From: Nocardia harenae NBRC 108248
GTDB taxonomy: Bacteria; Actinomycetota; Actinomycetes; Mycobacteriales; Mycobacteriaceae
Assembly: GCF_001612885.1 (NCBI RefSeq)
Contig: NZ_BDBH01000008.1
Coordinates: 1-64,000, forward strand
Direction: 5' to 3'
DNA length: 64,000 nucleotides
Position numbers and translations under genes: made by a program. Under the pieces are notes generated by a model. It had not been told where the DNA came from. It saw only the letters and a list, made by a program, of their open reading frames with translations, and did not search any database. This document shows, piece by piece, positions 1 to 8,686 of this stretch (within the stretch, counting starts at the first letter, position 1; every line of letters begins with the position of its first letter).

Positions 1-1
1 C

Positions 2-148
2 CCCAAGATGGAGGCCTGCCTGCGCGCGGTGCGGGGCGGCGTCCCCACCGCGCACGTGATCGACGGCCGGGTCCCGCACTCGGTGCTGCTCGAGCTGTTC
101 ACCGGAGAAGGAATCGGCACCATGGTGACCCCCGAGGAGACGATATGA
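2..148 (+). CDS. argB: Acetylglutamate kinase, C-terminal end (partial)
   Basis: The last 48 codons of a gene entering from the left edge. The peptide ends in the ArgB-type C-terminus with GRVPHSVLLELFTGEGIGT, which in this family belongs to the nucleotide/arginine-binding part of acetylglutamate kinase. The enzyme phosphorylates N-acetylglutamate in the second step of arginine synthesis. Its TGA stop (146-148) overlaps the argD ATG (145-147) as ATGA, so the two are translationally coupled. The order argB-argD-argF-argR is the usual actinobacterial one and supports the call. The active-site half lies outside the window. Confidence 0.9.
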   Translation, partial: PKMEACLRAVRGGVPTAHVIDGRVPHSVLLELFTGEGIGTMVTPEETI

Positions 149-1335
149 GCTCGGCCGACCTGCAGGGCCGGTGGAACGCCGCCCTGATGAACAACTACGG
201 CACCCCCAAGATCGCGCTGGTGCGCGGCGCGGGCGCGGTGGTCTACGACGCCGACGGCAAGCGCTACCTCGACTTCCTCGGCGGCATCGCGGTGAACAGC
301 CTCGGCCACGCGCACCCCGCCATCCTGGCCGCGGTCGCGCAGCAGCTCGGGACGCTCGGGCACGTCTCCAACCTGTACGTCAGCGAGCCGGTGATCGAGC
401 TGGCCGAGCGGCTGCTCGCCCAGTTCGGCGGGGGTCGCGCCTTCTTCTGCAACTCCGGCGCCGAGGCCAACGAGGCCGCGTTCAAGATCGCCAGGCTCAC
501 CGGGCGGCCGCACATCGTGGCCTGCGAGGAGGCGTTCCACGGCCGGACCATGGGCGCGCTGGCGCTCACCGGCCAGCCCGCCAAGCGGGAGCCCTTCGCG
601 CCCATGCCGCCCGGCGTGCGGCACATCCCCTACGGCGATGCCGCCGCGCTGGAAGCAGCGGTGGACGAGCACACCGCCGCTGTGGTTCTGGAGCCGATCC
701 TCGGCGAGAGCGGCGTCATCGTTCCGCCCATCGATTACCTCGCCAAGGCCCGCGAGATCACCGCCCGCCACGGCGCCCTGCTCATCCTGGACGAGGTGCA
801 GACCGGCATCGGCCGCACCGGCGCCTTCTACGCACACCACGCCGCCGGCATCGTGCCGGACGTCATCACCCTGGCCAAGGGCCTCGGCGGCGGCCTGCCG
901 ATCGGCGCCGTCCTGGCCCGCGGCGCCGCCGCCGAGCTGCTGCAGCCCGGCGCGCACGGCACCACCTTCGGCGGCAACCCGGTCTGCGCGGCCGCCGCGC
1001 TGGCCGTGCTGCGCACCATCGACGCCGACGGGCTGCTCGCGCACGTCGAGTCGGTGGGCAAGCGGCTCGTCGACGGCATCGAACTGCTCGAGCACCCCGA
1101 GGTGGACCACGTGCGCGGCGCCGGGTTGCTGCTCGGCATCGGGCTTCGACGTGGCATATCGGCGCAGGTGGAGACCCGCGCCCGGGAGGCCGGCTACCTG
1201 GTGAACGCCCCCAAGCCGGACACCATCCGGCTCGCCCCGCCGCTCGTGCTCACCGAAACCCAGGCGGAGAGCTTCGTCGCGGATCTGCCCGCGATCCTGG
1301 ATGCCGCCGCTGCCGACGCCAAGGAGGAAGCGTGA
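145..1335 (+). CDS. argD: Acetylornithine aminotransferase
   Basis: A 396-residue class III PLP aminotransferase that converts N-acetylglutamate semialdehyde to N-acetylornithine in the cytoplasm. Visible marks are the small-molecule pocket CNSGAEANEAAFKIAR, the AFHGRTMGAL segment, the LILDEVQTGIGRTG motif and the PLP-binding lysine in TLAKGLGGGLPIGA near residue 245. Length is normal for ArgD. The start overlaps the argB stop (ATGA) and the stop overlaps the next GTG (1332), so argB, argD and argF form one coupled unit. The pathway context makes ArgD much more likely than a general ornithine or GABA aminotransferase of the same fold. Confidence 0.96.
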   Translation: MSSADLQGRWNAALMNNYGTPKIALVRGAGAVVYDADGKRYLDFLGGIAVNSLGHAHPAILAAVAQQLGTLGHVSNLYVSEPVIELAERLLAQFGGGRAFFCNSGAEANEAAFKIARLTGRPHIVACEEAFHGRTMGALALTGQPAKREPFAPMPPGVRHIPYGDAAALEAAVDEHTAAVVLEPILGESGVIVPPIDYLAKAREITARHGALLILDEVQTGIGRTGAFYAHHAAGIVPDVITLAKGLGGGLPIGAVLARGAAAELLQPGAHGTTFGGNPVCAAAALAVLRTIDADGLLAHVESVGKRLVDGIELLEHPEVDHVRGAGLLLGIGLRRGISAQVETRAREAGYLVNAPKPDTIRLAPPLVLTETQAESFVADLPAILDAAAADAKEEA

Positions 1336-2459
1336 CCTCGGATTCCATCGACGGCGGCTCCGTGACGCCGATCGAAGCCGCCCCCTCGGCCGCCCCGACC
1401 GCGCAGGAGTCCGCCGCCGATTCCGCGGCCGGGCAGGGCACTGCCGCGCATCCCGCGCCCGGGCGGGGGGCGGCCGCCGGTCCCGCGCCCGCGGCGGGGG
1501 TCGTCCCCGCAGTAGTCGCCGGCCCGCGCCACTTCCTCCGCGACGACGACCTCACCCCCGCCGAGCAGGACGAGATCCTCACGCTGGCAGCCGAACTCAA
1601 GGCGGCACCGTTCTCCCGCAGGCCGCTGGACGGCCCGCGCGGCGTCGGCGTGATCTTCGAGAAGAACTCCACCCGCACCAGGTTCTCCTTCGAGGTCGGC
1701 ATCGCCCAGCTCGGCGGCCACGCGGTGGTCGTCGACGGCCGCGACACCCAGCTCGGCCGCGAGGAGACCCTCGCCGACACCGGCCGCGTCCTCTCCCGCT
1801 ACGTGGACGCCGTCGTCTGGCGCACCTTCGCCCAGGCCCGCCTGGAGCAGATGGCCGCCGCCGCCACCGTGCCGATCGTCAACGCCCTCTCCGACGAATT
1901 CCACCCCTGCCAGGTCCTCGCCGACTTGCTGACGCTTCGCGAACGGTTCGGTTCGCTGCGTGGCCGCACCCTCGCCTACTTCGGCGACGGTGCCAACAAC
2001 ATGGCGCACTCCCTGCTGCTCGGCGGGGTGACGGCCGGGCTGAACGTGGTGATCGCCGCCCCCACCGGCTTCGTCCCCGACCCCGCCGTCGTCGCCGCGG
2101 CTACGAAGCGCGCCGCCGAAACCGGTGCGACCGTGCTCGTCACCGACGACCCCATCGCCGCCGCCACCGGCGCCGATGTCCTCGTCACCGACACCTGGAC
2201 CAGCATGGGCCAGGAGAACGACGGCCTCGATCGCGTCGGCCCCTTCCGCCCCTTCCAGCTCAACGCCGCGTTGCTCGCGCATGCCGCACCGGAAGTCGTT
2301 GTCCTGCACTGCCTTCCCGCCCACCGCGGCGAGGAGATCACCGACGAGGTACTGGACGGCCCGCACAGCGCCGTCTGGGACGAGGCCGAGAACCGCCTGC
2401 ACGCCCAGAAGGCGCTGCTGGTCTGGCTGCTGGATAAACGCACGGAGTCACTGCCATGA
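1332..2459 (+). CDS. argF: Ornithine carbamoyltransferase with N-terminal extension
   Basis: Transfers carbamoyl phosphate to ornithine to give citrulline. The catalytic core starts at RHFLRDDDLTP (about residue 66) and carries the carbamoyl-phosphate motif STRTR (113-117), DEFHPCQ and the ornithine-site motif HCLPAHRG. The GTG start at 1332 overlaps the argD stop (GTGA). The core alone would be about 310 residues, the usual family length. The 65 residues before it are Ala/Pro/Gly-rich with imperfect repeats of the type APGRGAAAGPAP and look disordered. The only other in-frame start noticed there is GTG at 1362, which would still leave about 55 extra residues. No start codon lies just before the core, so the extension appears real or the core uses an unusual start. 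Confidence 0.95.
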   Translation: MTSDSIDGGSVTPIEAAPSAAPTAQESAADSAAGQGTAAHPAPGRGAAAGPAPAAGVVPAVVAGPRHFLRDDDLTPAEQDEILTLAAELKAAPFSRRPLDGPRGVGVIFEKNSTRTRFSFEVGIAQLGGHAVVVDGRDTQLGREETLADTGRVLSRYVDAVVWRTFAQARLEQMAAAATVPIVNALSDEFHPCQVLADLLTLRERFGSLRGRTLAYFGDGANNMAHSLLLGGVTAGLNVVIAAPTGFVPDPAVVAAATKRAAETGATVLVTDDPIAAATGADVLVTDTWTSMGQENDGLDRVGPFRPFQLNAALLAHAAPEVVVLHCLPAHRGEEITDEVLDGPHSAVWDEAENRLHAQKALLVWLLDKRTESLP

Positions 2460-2512
2460 GCCGTCCTTCCGCCATGGAATCCGGCTGCCGACGATCGGGA
2501 GCACCACGATGA
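2456..2512 (+). CDS. 18-codon linking ORF between argF and argR (possible coupling peptide)
   Basis: An ATG at 2456 overlaps the argF stop (ATGA) and opens an 18-residue frame, MSRPSAMESGCRRSGAPR. Its TGA (2510-2512) overlaps the argR ATG (2509-2511). Ribosomes leaving argF could re-initiate here and be delivered onto the argR start, which also has its own GGGAGC-type Shine-Dalgarno. Whether a peptide accumulates or the frame only couples translation cannot be told from sequence. Chance cannot be excluded for so short a frame, but overlap at both ends is notable. Confidence 0.4.
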   Translation: MSRPSAMESGCRRSGAPR

Positions 2513-3021
2513 CCGCTTCCCGAAGCCAGTCCGGCCGGGGCCCCGCCATCGCGCGGACCCGGGCCGGACGGCAATCCCGCATCATCGAACTGCTCGCCGC
2601 TCACCCCGTCCGCAGCCAGGGCGAACTCGCCGCACTGCTCGCCGCCGAAGGAATCGAAACCACTCAAGCCACCCTCTCGCGCGATCTCGACGAGCTCGGC
2701 GCGGTGAAGCTGCGTGCCGCCGATGGGGGAGCGGGCGTCTATATCGTCCCCGAGGACGGCAGCCCCGTCCGCGGGGTCACCGGTGGCACCGACCGCCTCT
2801 CCAAGCTCCTCGGTGACCTGCTGGTCTCCACCGATGCCAGTGGAAACATCGCCGTTCTGCGCACCCCGCCGGGGGCCGCGCACTACCTCGCGAGCGCGCT
2901 GGATCGGGCGGCGCTGCCGTGGATCGTGGGGACGATCGCCGGGGACGACACGATCGCGGTCATCGCCCGGGAGCCGCTGACCGGCACCGAGCTTGCCGCG
3001 AAGATCGAGGAGCTGGCCTGA
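2509..3021 (+). CDS. argR: Arginine repressor ArgR
   Basis: A 170-residue arginine-dependent repressor of arginine biosynthesis genes. The N-terminal winged helix reads RQSRIIELLAAHPVRSQGEL and TTQATLSRDLDELGAVK, the ArgR recognition signature. The C-terminal hexamerisation and arginine-binding domain carries GTIAGDDTIAVIAR. The GGGAGC motif about 7 nt upstream supports the ATG at 2509. It closes the argB-D-F-R block. A likely operator lies 51 kb away in front of argG (54047-54062). Accessory DNA begins right after its stop. Confidence 0.95.
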   Translation: MTASRSQSGRGPAIARTRAGRQSRIIELLAAHPVRSQGELAALLAAEGIETTQATLSRDLDELGAVKLRAADGGAGVYIVPEDGSPVRGVTGGTDRLSKLLGDLLVSTDASGNIAVLRTPPGAAHYLASALDRAALPWIVGTIAGDDTIAVIAREPLTGTELAAKIEELA

Positions 3022-3043
3022 TCGCCACCCGACGAAGGAGCAC

Positions 3044-3287
3044 ATGAGGCCGGGAACCGAGCCTGAGAGCATCCGAGCGCCGGCGCCGGTGGCTTGGAAG
3101 GTGGCGATGGCGGTATCGGCCGCAGCCACCGCACAGCGCGGACGACTCGGACGATTCGGCGGCCAAACGCATCGACCAGCACATCGCCGTCGCGCGCGAC
3201 CAACGCGACACCTTCCTCGCGGCAATTGGCAAACTACAGGCCACCGACCAACAGTCCGCAACCGATCTCGGCTCGACGGCACGCTGA
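3044..3287 (+). pseudogene. Chimeric gene remnant: head of the 16974-type membrane protein joined to tail of the 39592-type helical protein
   Basis: From ATG 3044 a short frame encodes PESIRAPAPVAWKVAMAVSA, closely matching the start of the membrane protein at 16974 (PEHSRPPAPAAWKVPMVAAA). Near 3135-3141 this stops making sense. From 3141 in another frame the sequence encodes SAAKRIDQHIAVARDQRDTF and ATDQQSATDLGS to a TGA at 3285-3287, nearly identical to the C-terminus of the protein at 39592. Two unrelated island families are thus joined out of frame. This looks like debris of recombination among island genes and is not a functional CDS. Confidence 0.7.
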
Positions 3288-3304
3288 GAACCGAGCTGGG
3301 CGCT

Positions 3305-3325
3305 GGGCCGAAAAGCACTCGGCCC
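3305..3325 (-). terminator. Hairpin terminator downstream of jetD
   Basis: A perfect 7-bp inverted repeat, GGGCCGA (3305-3311) and TCGGCCC (3319-3325), with a 7-nt loop, 16 nt beyond the jetD stop. There is no U-tract, as is common in high-GC actinobacteria. Confidence 0.55.
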
Positions 3326-3341
3326 TTCCGAAGGACGCGGA

Positions 3342-4568
3342 TCACCGAAGGTCGGCGAGCAGCACATCCAGGAGGGACTCCTCGTGCACGACGAGCCCGG
3401 TGCGGTGCATGGCCGGTGCGAGGTCGGGATCCCATGGAGTCGGTGCCTGCTGACCGGTGAGCGGCAGCCGATGAACGCCGGAGTCGATGGCGGCCAGATA
3501 GTCGTCGGCGGACATTCGCCAGGGCTCGGCGCCGGCGGCGTGAAGCCGGGCGGCGATACCGATGCCGGGCCAGTCGAAGTCGCCGTGGTAGCGGATGCGG
3601 ACACGTTCGGCGAGCGCGATCCCGGCGGCGGACGGATTGCCGCTGAAGCAGACGAGCGGTTTCGGTACGAGACTCTCCGCCGCGCGCTGGAGAACCTGCG
3701 GATTCTCGCAGGCGGCGACGGTGACGTCCCGGGCGGTCAGCGGGATGGGGTAGGCGGCGAGTTCGGCCAGTGTGAGGTGGGTGACCAGTCCCAGCTCGGT
3801 GCGGGTGCGGAGCATCGCCGACCACTGGTCACGCCCGGGCGGGCGCAGCCCCCAGGTGAGGACGGTGCCGGAGACCGCGTCGACGGTGATGCCCGCGAGC
3901 TGCCACAGCGTGCTGCGATCGCGGGGGGTGAGCGGGTCGGGCCGGTCGAAGGCCAGGCTCAGCGCGCGGATCGCCAGCCGGCCTGCAAGCCGGTCGCTGT
4001 CCAGCGCGTGCGCGTCACCGGCGACGTCGGTGGCCAGCTGGCCGAGCATCCGAGGTGGCTGTCGCTGGTCCAGCGCGATCGCCACCGCTTTCGCGGCGGT
4101 GGCGAATTCGGCGTGCTCGGGAGCGGCGGCGCGCAGCAGCAGACCGGTGCCGCGCAGCCACTGCTTCCACGCCTCGGCCCAGGGCGCTGCCGCCAGCCCG
4201 GTCTCCTCGAGCACCCGCTCGACTTCGGTCCACAGCGCGCTCACGGTGTCCCGGCGGGCCAGCCGCTCCGAGGGGCGATCGCGCAGCGGGCCGCCGGTCA
4301 GCTCGGCGAGCACGGTGATCAGCCCGGTTCCGGCGGCGCTGTGCCGCAGCGCCGCGTCGAGTTCGGAGATCGACACGGTGCGCCTGCCGGGGGCCACCCG
4401 GCGCGCGAGCAGACCTGAAATTCGCTCCGCCGCATCGGAATCGAGATCCCCCCTGACCGTGCCGGTGATGGCGTGACCGGTGCGTTCGAGCCGTTCGCGC
4501 AGTTTCGCCCAGAACTCGTCCAGGCTCGGTGCGGCGAGGAATTCGCGGGCCCGCGGCGGGAGGGCCAT
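3342..4568 (-). CDS. jetD: Wadjet subunit JetD (Toprim-type nuclease, DUF3323/DUF2399)
   Basis: A 408-residue protein matching the TIGR02679 type of JetD. In Wadjet, JetD is the topoisomerase VI-like nuclease that cuts circular plasmid DNA after the SMC motor has extruded it. The C-terminal half has the Toprim hallmarks: the acidic ACENPQVLQRAAE (about 286-298), PLVCFSGNPSAAG (304-316) and the metal-binding YHGDFDWPG (327-335). The N-terminal half would be the DUF3323 arm. Its ATG overlaps the jetC TGA (ATGA), so JetC and JetD are co-translated. It is the last gene of the operon, followed by a hairpin at 3305-3325. All catalytic acids expected in the family appear present, so the system looks intact. 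Confidence 0.9.
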   Translation of the reverse strand: MALPPRAREFLAAPSLDEFWAKLRERLERTGHAITGTVRGDLDSDAAERISGLLARRVAPGRRTVSISELDAALRHSAAGTGLITVLAELTGGPLRDRPSERLARRDTVSALWTEVERVLEETGLAAAPWAEAWKQWLRGTGLLLRAAAPEHAEFATAAKAVAIALDQRQPPRMLGQLATDVAGDAHALDSDRLAGRLAIRALSLAFDRPDPLTPRDRSTLWQLAGITVDAVSGTVLTWGLRPPGRDQWSAMLRTRTELGLVTHLTLAELAAYPIPLTARDVTVAACENPQVLQRAAESLVPKPLVCFSGNPSAAGIALAERVRIRYHGDFDWPGIGIAARLHAAGAEPWRMSADDYLAAIDSGVHRLPLTGQQAPTPWDPDLAPAMHRTGLVVHEESLLDVLLADLR

Positions 4569-7500
4569 CAGCGGCCTACCGCGGTGAGGAAGTGTTTGTT
4601 GCGTCCGTCCCAGTGAATGTGGGTAGGGACGACGCAGCTGTCGCCCATCCGGCGGATCTCGTAGATGTCGAGCGCGGGCACCTCGGGGACGGTGCCCCAC
4701 AGTGCGTGGCCGGTCATCACGAAGTCGATGTCCAACCGGACCAGCAGCCCCATGAGCTCGCCGATCGCCCGCTCGTCGACCTTGGCGAAGGCGTCGTCGA
4801 GCAGGACGAGGCGCAGTGCGCCCGCGGCATCGGGCAGCCCGGAGAGGTAGCCGTCCGCGGCCGCGAAGAGCGTCACGTACGAGACGAAGCGGGTCTCGCC
4901 CTGCGAGATCTTGGCGCGCCGCGAGATCTTCCTGGTCTGTCCCTGCTCCGGGCCGAGGATGGTGACCTCGACCGCGTGCCAGGAGCGGTAGTCGAGCGCT
5001 TCCCGCAGGTGGGCGGCGTACCCGGCGGCGGCGTCGGCGGCGTGCAGCCGCTCCACCCGCGCCCGGACCAGCGCGACCAGCTCCGCGCTGTCGTCGTCCG
5101 GACGCAGTTCGTCGGCCTTGCCGACGAGCTCCATGAGCCTGCGCAGCTCGGGGTCGGCGTCGTTCAGTTCCCAGCGGAGCCGCACGCCGATGTTGTGACT
5201 GGTCCTGGTGTGGGCCAGGCTCGCATTCATCGCGTCGACGAGCTGCCCGGCCTGCAGCGCGCGGCGGCGCAGCTCGTCGGTGATATTGCCGAGGATGAAC
5301 TCGGTGAAGACCTCGCGTTCCCGCTCGGTCAGCGCGGTCCGGCCGCGCTCGACCTTGTCGGTGAGGTGCGCCAGCACCGCGGGAAGGTCGTGGTGGTGCT
5401 CGGCACCCTCGATGTGCACCAGGATCACGCCGGGTCCGTCGATCTGCGAGATGTCGAGCTGACCCGAGGTGTCGGCGCCGAAGCGGGTGAGCGCGTTCCC
5501 CAGTTGCGCCTCGGTCGTCGCCCGGTGGCCGCGCAGGCGGGCGATGATCGCGTCCGCGGTGTCGACGCAGGCCGCCGCGTCCTGCGGGTCGGGAATCGGG
5601 GCGAGCGCGGTATCGGTCGCGGCGGCGGTGAGTCCGGGGAGCCGGAGCCGCGCGGCCAGGAACTCGGCCGCTCGGCGCAGCGCCGCGGCGCCCTCGTGCA
5701 CGGCCGCCTCCGCGAAACGGTGGTCGGAGGTCGCCTGGATCTTCTTCGCGCGGGCCTCGTCGCGGCGCGTGGTCGCCGCACCGAGCTCGACTCGGGTGCG
5801 CCCGAGTTCGCGCACGCTGTCCGCGATCTCCGCGTTCAGCTGCTGCTGCGGGAGCTCGAGCGCTTCCCGGCGCGCCTCCAGCTTGACGGCTTCGCGTTGC
5901 CATATGTCGCGCCCGTCAGCCGCCGTCGCCTCGTCCTCCGCCCGCCGGGTGCGGCTGTCGAGGAGCCGCCGGTAGGCGCTGTCCGCCGCGGTACGTTGCC
6001 GTTCGGCGTCCCGGCAGCTCCGCTCCAGCGCGGCGCAGGCGGCGCGAGCGGTCTCGCACCCATCGCGCGACCGGAGGAGGTCGTCGAGCTCGGCGGGGAG
6101 ACCGAATCCTTCGCACAGCGCGCGGTGTTCGCGCTCGGCCGCGCTCCACGCCGCACGGTGCGCGGTGGCGTCCGCCCTGGCGGTGACCGCGTCGGCGCGC
6201 AGCCGGGTCGCGTGGCCTTCCTGGGTCCGCGCGTGCTGCCTGGCGGCCACCAGTTTCTGCGAGCGCGGTGCGGTGCGTACCAGGTGGTCCAGCTCATCGC
6301 GGCGGCCGCGCAGCTCCAGCTCTTCGGCCTCGAGTTCCTCGATCGCGGCGGCGACCACGTCCAGCTCGCGCTCGATCTCGCGCAGTTCGGCGCGGCGCGC
6401 GGCGGCTCTGGCGGTCGCGCCGATGTGGCGTGCGGCGGGCGGGTGGTGCCTGCCGCTGAGCATGCCGTTGCGCCAGCTGCCGTCCCCGGCGATGGCGGTC
6501 ACCGCGTCCGGATCTCGCCACCCGATCGCGGCCAGAATCTGCTCGACCGCGGTGGTCGCCTCCGGTGCGGCGGGATCGGGCCGCAGCACCAGGGAGAGCG
6601 GTGTGGTGGCCGGCTGCCCCGCGCGCAGCAGGACCTCGCCGTCGTCGGCGTGCAGTTCGCCCTCGGTGGTGCAGTAGGCGGTCAGCAGCCCGGCGGCGAG
6701 CAGCGCGCCTTCGATTCCCGCGTGCTCGGATTCGGGCGTTTCGTCGCGGAAATCGATGGCCCGCCAGAGCGGGATGCCGCGGCCGGTGGATTGCCACGGC
6801 GCCGCCGGTGGTTCGGGGTCCTCGGCGGCCAGCAGCCGCACACGCCGCTCCCGCAGCGCACGCATGCCCGCGCGGTGCTGCTCGACCTGGAGCGTGATCG
6901 CGGCCGAGCGCCCGACGAGCTCGTCCCTGACCGGCTGCGCGAGCTCGGCCGCCAGCGTGTCCAGAGCGGTGAGCTGCGCATCGTCGGCATCGCCGCAGAG
7001 CGCCTCGGGATCGGCGAGTAGCGCGGCGAGGACGGGATGCGCGCGGTCCACATTCGGCAGCAACTGGGTGGTTCCCGGTGCGGCGAGCCAATCGCGCCAG
7101 CCGCGGTTGATCTCGACGGCGATCTCGTCCCTCGCCGCGGCGTCGGCCTCGGCCCGCGCCGCCGCCTCGGCGGCGCTGTGCTCCCGGTCCGCGGCGACAT
7201 CCTCCAGGCCCCGGATCCGGCGGTGCTCGTCGTCGAGCCGCCGTGCCTCCCGTACCCGCCGGTCGGCCTTGTCCCGCCGGTCGGCGGCCGCCCGGCGTGA
7301 TGCCTCCGCACCCGCCCGCGTCTCGGCGAGATCGCCGGGGACGAGGGTGCGCACCGCCACCCGCGGGCGGGTGACCTGGATCGGCGCCTGGTCGAGGGAG
7401 TCCATGACGGCGTCGATGGACTGGTCCTCGTCGGCGGATTCCACCCCGATCGAGTTAGGCAGCCTGCCGTGCGGGAGATCGACCGCGGTGAGCCCGGCCA

Positions 7501-8686
7501 CCGCCTCGCGCAGTGCCGCCCCCGCTTCGGCGGCGGCCTCGCGGAGCCCGGCGGCGGCGTCGGCGTACCGCTGCGCGGCGGCCTCCTCCGCTTCCCGCGA
7601 ACGCCGCGCGGCGCCGAGCCCCTGCTCCGCACCGCCGCGCAGCGCGGCCACCGTAGACTCGTACTGCTCCAGGTCTTTCAGGTCGTCGAAGAGCGGGCGT
7701 TCACGCAGCGCCGTGATGGCATCCTTCAACTCGGCCTTGGCCGCGGTCAGCTCGGTCACCTCGACCTCGGCGGCGCTCTCGGCCGCCTCGAATCCATCCC
7801 GCTCACCGGCGAATTCATCGCGGGTGCGCCGGGCTTCGATGAGGCCGATGGCCGCCGTCCGCAGCGCCGCGGCGCTCTGGGTGAGCACGCCGGCGGCATA
7901 CCCGCGATAGACCGCGTGGAAGCGCCTGACCTGCTCCAGGGTTCCGGCCAGCTGCTCCTGCGCCAATCGGGTCGCGGTGAGCCCGTCCAGCCTTTCGCCC
8001 GCCGCTTCCAGCGTCCGCTCGTTCAGCGGTGGCAGCGCGTCGGAGAGAATCTGCGGGAGCTTGCCCTCGTCGATCCGGTTGCCGACGTCGGGGGAGCGCA
8101 GCGTGTGCAGCAGCTGGATCAGCCCGGTGAACCGGTCCCGGTCACCGTCGCCGCGCAGCCCGAACACCCGGGCGCGGACGTGCTCCCGATGCTGCTCGGC
8201 GTCGGTCAGCGCGTCGGCGCCGATCAGGTCGCGCAGCCGTTCCCTGGAGAGCGCCTGCCGGTCTTCGTCGAGCAGCGGCAGCTCCGCACCGACCCGGCGG
8301 CCGGTGACGAAGAACTGCACCTCGGAGCGGTGTGCCGAGGCGCTGTACCTGATGTGCGCGCCGAGCGTGAGATAGCCGCCGGGGCGCGCGAGTTCGAGCC
8401 ACAGGTAGCCGATCCGGTTGGTCTGGCCGCGGGCGCCGGTGCGCATCAGTTCGTCGAGGCTGACCTTCTGCGACCCGGTCGCGTCCATCCGCCGCCGGTC
8501 CGCGTCGAACAGGAACGGCAGCAGCATCTCCAGCGCCCGAGACTTCCCGGAGCCGTTCGCGCCGCGCAGGATCAACCTGCCACCGGAGATGGCGAACTCG
8601 GTGTCCAGGTAGTGCCAGACGTTGACCACGCCCGCGCGGACGAGCCGCCAGCGCTCCTCGAAGTGTTTGACCGGCGTGGCGTTCAC
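4568..8686 (-). CDS. jetC: Wadjet subunit JetC (SMC/MukB-like ATPase)
   Basis: A 1372-residue condensin-like ATPase of the TIGR02680 type. The N-terminal head has Walker A GANGSGKS (residues 42-49). A long charged, Ala/Glu/Arg-rich region follows and is expected to form the coiled-coil arms. The C-terminal head carries the ABC signature KISQGETRFVSY, Walker B VLLDDAFAKVDE and a final H-loop-like FVMTGHALWG. In Wadjet it extrudes DNA loops to recognise small circular molecules. The start was placed at GTG 8686 because it overlaps the jetB TGA (GTGA) and lies just ahead of the conserved HFEERWRLVRAGVVNVW. The open frame continues further upstream but only overlaps jetB. Confidence 0.93.
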   Translation of the reverse strand: MNATPVKHFEERWRLVRAGVVNVWHYLDTEFAISGGRLILRGANGSGKSRALEMLLPFLFDADRRRMDATGSQKVSLDELMRTGARGQTNRIGYLWLELARPGGYLTLGAHIRYSASAHRSEVQFFVTGRRVGAELPLLDEDRQALSRERLRDLIGADALTDAEQHREHVRARVFGLRGDGDRDRFTGLIQLLHTLRSPDVGNRIDEGKLPQILSDALPPLNERTLEAAGERLDGLTATRLAQEQLAGTLEQVRRFHAVYRGYAAGVLTQSAAALRTAAIGLIEARRTRDEFAGERDGFEAAESAAEVEVTELTAAKAELKDAITALRERPLFDDLKDLEQYESTVAALRGGAEQGLGAARRSREAEEAAAQRYADAAAGLREAAAEAGAALREAVAGLTAVDLPHGRLPNSIGVESADEDQSIDAVMDSLDQAPIQVTRPRVAVRTLVPGDLAETRAGAEASRRAAADRRDKADRRVREARRLDDEHRRIRGLEDVAADREHSAAEAAARAEADAAARDEIAVEINRGWRDWLAAPGTTQLLPNVDRAHPVLAALLADPEALCGDADDAQLTALDTLAAELAQPVRDELVGRSAAITLQVEQHRAGMRALRERRVRLLAAEDPEPPAAPWQSTGRGIPLWRAIDFRDETPESEHAGIEGALLAAGLLTAYCTTEGELHADDGEVLLRAGQPATTPLSLVLRPDPAAPEATTAVEQILAAIGWRDPDAVTAIAGDGSWRNGMLSGRHHPPAARHIGATARAAARRAELREIERELDVVAAAIEELEAEELELRGRRDELDHLVRTAPRSQKLVAARQHARTQEGHATRLRADAVTARADATAHRAAWSAAEREHRALCEGFGLPAELDDLLRSRDGCETARAACAALERSCRDAERQRTAADSAYRRLLDSRTRRAEDEATAADGRDIWQREAVKLEARREALELPQQQLNAEIADSVRELGRTRVELGAATTRRDEARAKKIQATSDHRFAEAAVHEGAAALRRAAEFLAARLRLPGLTAAATDTALAPIPDPQDAAACVDTADAIIARLRGHRATTEAQLGNALTRFGADTSGQLDISQIDGPGVILVHIEGAEHHHDLPAVLAHLTDKVERGRTALTEREREVFTEFILGNITDELRRRALQAGQLVDAMNASLAHTRTSHNIGVRLRWELNDADPELRRLMELVGKADELRPDDDSAELVALVRARVERLHAADAAAGYAAHLREALDYRSWHAVEVTILGPEQGQTRKISRRAKISQGETRFVSYVTLFAAADGYLSGLPDAAGALRLVLLDDAFAKVDERAIGELMGLLVRLDIDFVMTGHALWGTVPEVPALDIYEIRRMGDSCVVPTHIHWDGRNKHFLTAVGR

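Noticed and set aside
4529..7021. Very long open frame on the plus strand opposite jetC (similar ones lie opposite 21124-26298 and 57954-61667)
   Set aside because: High-GC mirror frames: amino acid composition is Arg/Gly/Val-rich and lacks domains, while the other strand encodes a recognised protein over the same bases.
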